Shown here one piece after another: positions 45,973 to 52,518 of a DNA stretch of 57,899 nt. Origin of the DNA: CAZYAK01 sp964645935 (lineage in GTDB: Bacteria > Patescibacteriota > Gracilibacteria > Peribacterales > Peribacteraceae); contig CAZYAK010000003.1 in assembly GCA_964645935.1 (NCBI GenBank), forward strand, positions 1 through 57,899, given 5' to 3'. Made by a program: the position numbers and the translations under genes. The first letter of the stretch is position 1, and every line of letters begins with the position of its first letter. Below the pieces are notes generated by a model that did no database searches, had not been told where the DNA came from, and saw only the letters and a program-made list of their open reading frames with translations.

Positions 45973-48033
45973 ATGTCCCTCCTCTCCCCCCGTTCCGTTG
46001 CCGTCATCGGCGCCTCGGCCGAAGAGACCAAGGTGGGGCACTACGTGCTCAAAAACATCCTCACCCAGGGCTACCAGGGCGAGGTGTATCCGGTGAACCC
46101 CAAGGGCGGGGAGATCCTCGGCAAGAAGGCGTACGCGTCCCTCACGGAGATTCCGGGCAACGTGGACCTGGCCATCGTGGTGACGCCCGCCAAGACCGTG
46201 CAGGCGCTGGCCGAGGAGTGCGGAAAAAAGGGGGTGCAAACCCTCGTGGTGATCTCCGCCGGCTTCGGCGAGACCGGCACGCCGGAAGGTCATACGCTCG
46301 AAGCCGCTCTCGTGGAGACAGTACGGAAGTACGGCATCCGCCTCGTGGGCCCCAACTGTCTGGGCGTCGTGCGTCCGTCCATTGGGCTCAATGGGTCGTT
46401 CGCAGAGAACCTGGAAGGCAAAGGGAACGTAGCCCTTCTGAGCCAATCAGGCGCCATGGCCGTCGCGTTGCTGGATACCGCAGCGGGCCTCCAGCTCGGC
46501 TTCTCGTTGGTGGTGAGCATGGGCAACAAGGCTGCCCAAGACGAGTGCGACTTCCTGGAACTCTGCCGCGACGATCCGGAGACAGGGGTAATCGGCATGT
46601 ATCTGGAAAGCATCAAGGACGGACGAAGGTTCTTGAAGGTAGCCGCCGAGGTGGCCGCCAAGAAGCCCATCGTTCTCATTAAGTCCGGCACCTCTGAGCG
46701 CGGCCAGCGCGCCGTGAGCTCGCATACCGGGGCGTTGGCCGGGTCCGACGCCGCCATCGACGCCGCGTGCCGGCAGACGGGCGTGCGCCGGGCCAGGACC
46801 TCCGAGGAGTTCATGGACGCCATCCGCGTGCTCGCGTTTCAGCCGCCGCTCCTCTCCGACCGCATCGCCGTTATCACCAACGCCGGCGGCCCGGGCATCC
46901 TCGCCACCGACGCCGCGGAGCGCGCGGGCGTGCGCCTGGCCGTGCTGGAGACGGAGACGGAGGAGTTCCTGCGCAGCGTCCTGCCCCCCGCCGCCTCGCC
47001 CCACAACCCCGTGGACGTGTTGGGCGACGCCGGCACCGACCGCTACGCCGCCGCCGTCGAGGCCTGCGCCAAGGACCACGACGTGGACGGCATCGCCGTG
47101 GTGCTCACGCCCCAAGTGATGACGCCGGAGACAGAGATCGCGGGGGCCATCGCCACGTCCATGCGCTCACGCCCGCTCCTGCCCATTGTCACGAGCTTCA
47201 TGGGCGACAAGAACGTACACGCGGCCGCGGCCATCCTGGCGGCCAAGGGCATCCCCAATTTCCCTACGCCCGAGCGCGCCATCGCCGCCCTCGCACTCCT
47301 GCGCCCCGTGACGCCCCCGCCGCACCGCGACCCGCCCGTGTGCCAGTCCACGCGCCTGGTGCGCGCGCTCACCGACGGCAAGACGGGCTTGCTCTCCGAG
47401 GAGGACACCGCCGAGCTCTTCCGCCTGTACGACCTGCCACTCCCCTCCGGCGCAGTAGCCAAGACCGCGGATGACGCCGTGTCCCTGGCCCAGAAGATGG
47501 GCCTGCCGGTCGTGGCCAAGATCAGCTCCCCGCAGATCCTCCACAAAACCGACATCGGCGCCGTGCGCATCAATCTCAAGACCGAGGACGAGGTGCGCGC
47601 CGCATTCTGCGAGATCATGCAGAACTCCAAGACACACATGCCCAAAGCCGATCTCCAGGGCGTACTCATTCAGCAGTTCCTCCCCGCCGGAAACGAGTTC
47701 ATCGTGGGTGCGGTGAGGGACTCGAGCTTCGGGCACCTGGTGATGGCGGGACTCGGCGGCATCTACACCGAGCTCTTTAAAGACGCATCTTTCCGCATCG
47801 CCCCGCTCAGTGAGGAAGACGCGTACGGGATGCTCCGGGACCTCAAGGCCTGGAAGCTCCTCCTGGGGCTGCGCGGCAAGGCGCAATCGGACATCGCAGC
47901 GCTGGCCAAGATCATCGCCGGGATCTCGCACCTGGTGACGGACTGCCCGCGCATCAGCGAATTGGACCTGAATCCCGTACTGGTATGGCAGGACAGGGTG
48001 GTGATCGCGGACGCCAAGGTAGTTCTTGGGTAA
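45973..48033 (+). CDS. Acetate-CoA ligase (ADP-forming), fused alpha-beta
   Basis: Converts acyl-CoA, ADP and phosphate to acid, CoA and ATP. The 686-aa product has a CoA-binding domain (VAVIGASAEETKVGHYVLKN, GEVYPVNPKGGEILGKKAYA), a ligase domain with the phospho-His segment SSHTGALAGSDAAIDAACRQ, and a C-terminal ATP-grasp domain from about residue 465 (GLPVVAKISSPQILHKTDIG, FIVGAVRDSSFGHLVMAGLG, ELDLNPVLVWQD). It can take the acyl-CoA from the KorAB complex encoded 1.1 kb away, giving ATP without acetate kinase. Confidence 0.92.
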   Translation: MSLLSPRSVAVIGASAEETKVGHYVLKNILTQGYQGEVYPVNPKGGEILGKKAYASLTEIPGNVDLAIVVTPAKTVQALAEECGKKGVQTLVVISAGFGETGTPEGHTLEAALVETVRKYGIRLVGPNCLGVVRPSIGLNGSFAENLEGKGNVALLSQSGAMAVALLDTAAGLQLGFSLVVSMGNKAAQDECDFLELCRDDPETGVIGMYLESIKDGRRFLKVAAEVAAKKPIVLIKSGTSERGQRAVSSHTGALAGSDAAIDAACRQTGVRRARTSEEFMDAIRVLAFQPPLLSDRIAVITNAGGPGILATDAAERAGVRLAVLETETEEFLRSVLPPAASPHNPVDVLGDAGTDRYAAAVEACAKDHDVDGIAVVLTPQVMTPETEIAGAIATSMRSRPLLPIVTSFMGDKNVHAAAAILAAKGIPNFPTPERAIAALALLRPVTPPPHRDPPVCQSTRLVRALTDGKTGLLSEEDTAELFRLYDLPLPSGAVAKTADDAVSLAQKMGLPVVAKISSPQILHKTDIGAVRINLKTEDEVRAAFCEIMQNSKTHMPKADLQGVLIQQFLPAGNEFIVGAVRDSSFGHLVMAGLGGIYTELFKDASFRIAPLSEEDAYGMLRDLKAWKLLLGLRGKAQSDIAALAKIIAGISHLVTDCPRISELDLNPVLVWQDRVVIADAKVVLG

Positions 48034-48150
48034 GAGAACCGAAGGCGCCGAGGCCACCGAAGGGACCGAGGTGCGGTTGTATTGATCGTTCCCTGCTGAG
48101 CCGGCAACACCGCCGCTCCCTTCGGTCCCGTTGGTTCCCTCGGTCCCCAG
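48034..48150. repeat. GGGACCGA inverted-repeat element, copy 2
   Basis: GAGAACCGAAGGCGCCGAGG (48034-48053) and GGGACCGAGG face TCGGTCCCGTTGGTTCCCTC and GGTCCCC at 48122-48148. It is the same family as 23396-23516, about 55 bp between arms. Confidence 0.75.
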
Positions 48151-48175
48151 CCGCTACTCTGGAATCCTCCCGCCT

Positions 48176-49150
48176 ATGCCCCCGCGCATCTCCATCTGCG
48201 TGCCCACGTACGAACCGGACCCTTCGCATCTGCGGGCGGCGCTGGATTCGGTGCTGACGCAGTCATTCCGCGACTGGGAGGTGCTAATCCACGACGACTG
48301 CTCCACCCGCGACGTACGGGGCATCGTGGAGATGTATCTCAAGGACCCGCGCGTCCGCTTTGTGCGAAGCCCTCGGCGCCTGGGCATCGGCGGAAACTGG
48401 AACGCATGCCTCACCCTCACTCGGGCACCACTGCTGCAGTACCTCTTCCAGGACGACATGTGGGAACCACAGTACTTGGAGCGCGCCGAGGCGCTGCTGG
48501 AGCAGGAATCTCGCATCGGCATCGTGGCATCGCATCACAGCTACTACTTCGAGGGCCCCATCGATCCGCTGCGCGCCGCCGGCTATCGCGATCTCGAGAG
48601 CGAGCGCTCCGCCACGTTCCGCCCCGGCAAGGCCGACGGCCGCAAATTCCTGCGCGAGTGGATCCGCCGGGGCCTGCGCCCCAACCTCATCGGCGAGCCG
48701 AGTTTCGTGCTCATGCGTCGCCCCGTCGTGGACGCCGTGGGCCCGTTCCGGGAGGACATGCCACAGGGCCTAGACGTGGAGTACTGGCTGCGCTGCCTGG
48801 TGCACGACGATCTGGGCTGGATTGCGGAGAAAGGCGGAGCATTCCGTGTGCACGGCAAGGCGGCCAGTGCGCAGAACGAGATGCAAGGCCACGGACTCTT
48901 TGACCGCGTGGGGTACTTTGACACGCTGCTTCGGGTCCTCCCCCCCGGCGAAACACGGACGCTCACCAAGCAGTCTCTCGTGGAACAGTTCTCCAAGATG
49001 ATCGGCAAGTTCGTCCGCCGCCGCCGCGAGGGCGGTAAGGTGGGTGTGCGCGGAGGTGGTACGAGCGTGCTGGTGGGCGCGGTGCGGCGCCATCCCCTAC
49101 TCGTATTGCGGGGCGGGCTGCGCTTCCTGCTCACGCGCGAGACGGAGTGA
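48176..49150 (+). CDS. Family 2 glycosyltransferase
   Basis: A 324-aa GT-A glycosyltransferase. ISICVPTYEPDPSHLRAALD opens the Rossmann-like nucleotide-binding half, WEVLIHDDCST gives the first Asp pair, RFVRSPRRLGIGGNWNACLT follows, and LLQYLFQDDMWEPQYLERAE carries the DxD-like DD metal motif. The C-terminal part has RPNLIGEPSFVLMRR and a basic tail (FVRRRREGGKVG). It probably builds surface glycan with WecB, WecG/TagA and the ligase-like protein. Confidence 0.88.
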   Translation: MPPRISICVPTYEPDPSHLRAALDSVLTQSFRDWEVLIHDDCSTRDVRGIVEMYLKDPRVRFVRSPRRLGIGGNWNACLTLTRAPLLQYLFQDDMWEPQYLERAEALLEQESRIGIVASHHSYYFEGPIDPLRAAGYRDLESERSATFRPGKADGRKFLREWIRRGLRPNLIGEPSFVLMRRPVVDAVGPFREDMPQGLDVEYWLRCLVHDDLGWIAEKGGAFRVHGKAASAQNEMQGHGLFDRVGYFDTLLRVLPPGETRTLTKQSLVEQFSKMIGKFVRRRREGGKVGVRGGGTSVLVGAVRRHPLLVLRGGLRFLLTRETE

Positions 49151-49233
49151 GCGGCCATTGGCGACACGCGACACCTTTACTTCCGTCATCACGGGCATCT
49201 ACCCTACGGCCCGAACCTTCCTCATTTCGTTGT

Positions 49234-50214
49234 ATGAAACTCAAGACCCTCTTCAAGCGCTCCGTGGAGATCGGCATGGACGCGGATCCGCGCGGCAAAA
49301 AGGCCATCGATAAACTGCTCAAGAAGCACCAGGACCGCCTCGAGAAGGCCACGGGCAAGGACAAGGAGTACTTCGACCGGGAGCGCCTCTGGAACCCCTA
49401 CAGCGACTCGCGCATCATCAACGGTTCTGGCGAGGAGGAAGTGCAGACCCTCATGGTGGGCATCGATATCGAGACGCAGGAGTTCCTCCTGGCGGATCGC
49501 CTCCGCGAGAAGGGCCAGAAGATCGACGCCGTCTTCATCCATCACCCGGAGGGCCGCGCGCTCGCCGACCTCGACAAGGTGATGAGCCTCCAGGTGGACA
49601 TCCTGGCCCAGGTGGGTGTGCCAGTGAACGTCTCCGAGGCGCAGCTGCACCCGCGTATGGCCCGCATCTGGCGCGCCATCCACCCCGACAACCTCTTCCG
49701 CGGTGAACGCGCCGCCGAGCTCCTGGGCTTCCCGGCGTTCTGCTGCCACACCATCACGGACAACCTCGTGTGGCGCTTCATCGAAGACCGCATCTGCACC
49801 CGCGAGTACGACGACCTCAACGGAATCCTCAACGCGCTCAACGAGCTGGAGGAGTACGACCACTACTCCCGCAAGGGCAACCCGCCCATCATCGTCAACG
49901 GCTCGGGCTCAGGGAGGCCCGGCAAGGTGGTGGCCACGGAGTTCACCGGGGGCACCAACGGCCCGGAGGATTTCCTGGAGTCGCAGGCACGCGCGGGGGT
50001 GGGCACCATCCTCACCATGCACGCCACCGAGCGCACGCTGGAGGAAGCCAAGAAGCACCACGTGAACATGATCCAGTGCAGCCACATGGCCTCGGACGCG
50101 ATGGGCATCAACCTGCTCTTGGACGAACTGACCAAGGAAGAGAAGAACCTCAAGACCATCGATGTCTCCGGCTTCGTACGCGTGTCCCGAAGCGGCAAAG
50201 CCAAGCGGAAGTGA
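49234..50214 (+). CDS. NIF3-like protein
   Basis: A 326-aa protein resembling the NIF3/YbgI (GTP cyclohydrolase I type 2-like) family: IDAVFIHHPEGRALADLDKV carries the His pair of the dinuclear metal site, GFPAFCCHTITDNLVW and GVGTILTMHATERTLEEAKK carry later His residues, and IIVNGSGSGRPGKVVATEF matches the internal strand pattern. The N-terminal 60 residues are an extra helical, basic segment (KAIDKLLKKHQDRLEKATGK). Its role is unknown; related proteins act as metal-dependent hydrolases or regulators. Confidence 0.72.
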   Translation: MKLKTLFKRSVEIGMDADPRGKKAIDKLLKKHQDRLEKATGKDKEYFDRERLWNPYSDSRIINGSGEEEVQTLMVGIDIETQEFLLADRLREKGQKIDAVFIHHPEGRALADLDKVMSLQVDILAQVGVPVNVSEAQLHPRMARIWRAIHPDNLFRGERAAELLGFPAFCCHTITDNLVWRFIEDRICTREYDDLNGILNALNELEEYDHYSRKGNPPIIVNGSGSGRPGKVVATEFTGGTNGPEDFLESQARAGVGTILTMHATERTLEEAKKHHVNMIQCSHMASDAMGINLLLDELTKEEKNLKTIDVSGFVRVSRSGKAKRK

Positions 50215-50238
50215 ACGGCGTTCCTCTGGTACAATCAG

Positions 50239-50259
50239 GCCCTCCCTCGCGGAGGGCCT
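50239..50259 (+). promoter_or_regulatory. Leader hairpin containing the ribosome site
   Basis: GGCCCTCC/GGAGGGCC with a 5-nt loop lies between TACAAT (50230-50235) and the ATG at 50266. The GGAGG that could serve the ribosome is inside the stem, so translation may depend on opening it. It may also end the upstream transcript. Confidence 0.5.
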
Positions 50260-50265
50260 TCTGGT

Positions 50266-51147
50266 ATGCCATCACGCCTCCCCACCCTCTCGCTCCTCGG
50301 CCAGGCCTGGGCGTTCTACCGCAAGAACGCGGTGTTCAACGCCATCCTGCTGTGGCTCGCCGTGATACCGCTCACCGCCGTGCAGGTACTCGGCCCCCTG
50401 CTGGCACCGGAAGAGCCCCGATTGAAGCTGGCCTTCGACATTGCACTGCTGGTCTTCCAGGTCTTCCTTCTTGCGTGGAGCTCCGCGGCGGTGCTGCTGG
50501 TGGGAAAACGAATGATCCAGAACCGCGCCGGGCGGTCGCGCACGTCGCTCAGGTCCGTGGTGCAGGAATCCGCACCCTCCGTGCTGCCGCTGCTTCTGAC
50601 GGGGCTACTCAGAGCCTGCATCGTCTTGCAGTACTCACTGCTCTTCATCCTGCCCGCCATCGCCGTGGTGCTGGCACCGGGGCTGTGCGGCGGCATATTC
50701 GCCTCCGTGCCCGGCACGGGTGGTGTTGCGCTGATGAAGACCCTCTCCCGCTGCACGGCGCTGCCACTGCTCCTGCCACTCCTGGTACCCGCCTTCGTGT
50801 ACGGTGTGCGCACCGCATTCTATGCTGTGGCCCTGGTGGTGGATGACGCCCCGTACCGCGAGGCACTCAGGCGCAGTACGGACTTCGCGCGCGGTCGCTT
50901 TTGGGAGACGCTGTGTCTCCTGCTGGTTCCGGCCCTGCTCCTCCTGGTGCCTTCGGAGATCCTGGGAGTGGCGTCCGTGCGGATGCTCGTCCTCATCGAT
51001 CCCCAGTGGGAACCCGTGGGCGTGCTGCTGGCCACCGCCGTGACGGAGTTCGCCGCGCTGCTCTACGCCCTCACCCTGGTGGCGGCGTACGGGAGGCTGC
51101 GCGGACGCAAGGCCGCGGACGCGGTGCACGCGCTCCAGGGCGATTGA
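50266..51147 (+). CDS. Polytopic membrane protein
   Basis: A 293-aa integral membrane protein with about six helices: FNAILLWLAVIPLTAVQVLG, AFDIALLVFQVFLLAWSSAA, SLLFILPAIAVVLAPGLCGG, LPLLLPLLVPAFVYGVRTAF, LCLLLVPALLLLVPSEILGV, FAALLYALTLVAAYG. It resembles the glycerophosphoryl-diester-phosphodiesterase-type or DUF975-like membrane domains in layout, but no signature is decisive. Monocistronic. Confidence 0.68.
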   Translation: MPSRLPTLSLLGQAWAFYRKNAVFNAILLWLAVIPLTAVQVLGPLLAPEEPRLKLAFDIALLVFQVFLLAWSSAAVLLVGKRMIQNRAGRSRTSLRSVVQESAPSVLPLLLTGLLRACIVLQYSLLFILPAIAVVLAPGLCGGIFASVPGTGGVALMKTLSRCTALPLLLPLLVPAFVYGVRTAFYAVALVVDDAPYREALRRSTDFARGRFWETLCLLLVPALLLLVPSEILGVASVRMLVLIDPQWEPVGVLLATAVTEFAALLYALTLVAAYGRLRGRKAADAVHALQGD

Positions 51148-51202
51148 TACTGTTCCGATGAGAGAGGGAACCGGATTTTCGCGTGGGAGGAGCGCGAAAT
51201 TC

Positions 51203-51228
51203 CAAACAGCAAGCAGCAAACCACAAAC
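51203..51228. repeat. Left inverted repeat flanking the four-helix-bundle gene
   Basis: CAAACAGCAAGCAGCAAACC followed by ACAAAC matches, inverted, the sequence at 51650-51675 at about 20 of 25 positions. Confidence 0.65.
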
Positions 51229-51269
51229 GAAGTGCTGCTCGGAAACGAGAGCGCTGTCATACCGGACGC

Positions 51270-51644
51270 ATGCGTGAATCCGGATACGACCTTGAAGATC
51301 GCACCTTCGCGTTCGCCCGAGCCGTACGGCGCCATCTGCCGACGTTGCCCCTGACGGTATCCAACCGGGAGGATGGCAAGCAGCTCATCCGCTCATCGGG
51401 ATCGGTCGCCGCCAACTACATCGAAGCGAATGAGTCGCTCAGTAAGAAGGACTTCTTGGTGCGACTCAAGATCTGCCGCAAGGAAGCCAAGGAAAGCATG
51501 CTCTGGCTCAAGCTTCTCATCATCGGTCGCATCCCGGCCATTACAGTCGAACATTCCCGACTGCAGCGCGAAGCAGGCGAAATCCTCCGGATCTTCTGCG
51601 CCATCATCCGCAAGGTCGAATCCGCATCCGGCATTGAGTCCTGA
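51270..51644 (+). CDS. Four-helix-bundle protein (23S rRNA IVP/Avd-like)
   Basis: A 124-aa protein of the family common in Patescibacteria and related to 23S rRNA intervening-sequence proteins and the Avd partner of diversity-generating reverse transcriptases. Seen: DLEDRTFAFARAVRRHLPTL, QLIRSSGSVAANYIEANESL (family signature), SKKDFLVRLKICRKEAKESM and WLKLLII. No reverse transcriptase or variable repeat is near. Related inverted repeats flank the gene, which suggests it moves as a small cassette. Confidence 0.9.
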   Translation: MRESGYDLEDRTFAFARAVRRHLPTLPLTVSNREDGKQLIRSSGSVAANYIEANESLSKKDFLVRLKICRKEAKESMLWLKLLIIGRIPAITVEHSRLQREAGEILRIFCAIIRKVESASGIES

Positions 51645-51649
51645 TGCCT

Positions 51650-51675
51650 GTTTGTGATTTGATGCTTGTCGCTTG
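51650..51675. repeat. Right inverted repeat flanking the four-helix-bundle gene
   Basis: GTTTGTGATTTGATGCTTGT followed by CGCTTG. It ends directly at the patatin start codon. Its AAGCATCAAAT core (inverted) also occurs in the repeat at 4922-4988. Confidence 0.65.
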
Positions 51676-52518
51676 ATGATTTCTTCCCGCAGGAAGACCT
51701 GGGGTCTGGTCCTCTCCGGCGGCAACGCGTACGGCATCGCCAACGCCGGCGTCATCGCGGTGCTGGAGCGCGAGGGCTTTCGCCCGGACTACGTGGCAGG
51801 CAGCAGCATGGGCGCCATCATCGGGGCGCTGTACGCGCTGGGGCACGGGCCGGAGACGCTCAAGCGCCTCTGCGACGACCTCCGCCTCACCAACGTGGCG
51901 GCCGTCCACTGGCCATGGCGCGAGGGCATGTTGCGTCAACGCCTGGAGGAGCACCTGCAGGAGCTCGTGGGCGACAAGCGCATCGGCGACTGCGCCATCC
52001 CCTTTCTCTGCGTGGCGGGGCGCGTGCGCGACCGCGTGAAGTGGCTCAAGATGCTGCGTCCCGGCTTCGCCGCGCACATGCGCTCCTGCGTGGAGCCGTA
52101 CGTGTTCCCGCCGGAGACCCGTATCCTGGACGCCCTGCGCGCCTCCAGTGCGGTGCCGCTGCTCTTCCGCCCCGCCACGGTGGGGCAAGACACGTTCGTG
52201 GACCTCCTGAGCTTCGGGTCCATGCCGGTGCAGGAGCTGCGCGACGCGTTCCATCCGGACGCGGTCATCGCCACGGACACCAACGAGCGCTGGAGCGCGA
52301 TCCTGCGCCTGGCTCCCGTGGGCTGGCAGGAGGCGCTGCGCGAGGGGCACGCGCAGATCGCCAAGAGCCGCGCCGCGAGCGACCTCGTGCTGGATCCCGT
52401 GCTCCGTGGCAGCCCCTTCCGCTACGACCGCGCAAGGCGCTTCTACACCGCCGGCGAAGCGGCGGCCGAGCAGGCGCTTCCCGCGATCCGTGCGCTGTTT
52501 AGCGGGGATTGTTCCTGA
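51676..52518 (+). CDS. Patatin-like phospholipase
   Basis: A 280-aa acyl hydrolase of the patatin/RssA type. GLVLSGGNAYGIANAGVIAV gives the oxyanion region, where the usual Gly-Gly-Gly-x-Arg-Gly is changed to GGNAYG; GSSMGAIIGALYALG holds the nucleophile Ser (GxSxG). The second catalytic Asp is probably in TFVDLLSFGSMPV, where the common DGG is not kept. It may be active with altered geometry. The start is the ATG at 51676. The 3' end overlaps the convergent 841-aa gene by 20 bp. Confidence 0.85.
   Translation: MISSRRKTWGLVLSGGNAYGIANAGVIAVLEREGFRPDYVAGSSMGAIIGALYALGHGPETLKRLCDDLRLTNVAAVHWPWREGMLRQRLEEHLQELVGDKRIGDCAIPFLCVAGRVRDRVKWLKMLRPGFAAHMRSCVEPYVFPPETRILDALRASSAVPLLFRPATVGQDTFVDLLSFGSMPVQELRDAFHPDAVIATDTNERWSAILRLAPVGWQEALREGHAQIAKSRAASDLVLDPVLRGSPFRYDRARRFYTAGEAAAEQALPAIRALFSGDCS

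Noticed and set aside
51270..51644. Part of a diversity-generating retroelement
   Set aside because: The four-helix-bundle protein is Avd-like, but there is no reverse transcriptase, template repeat or variable repeat nearby.
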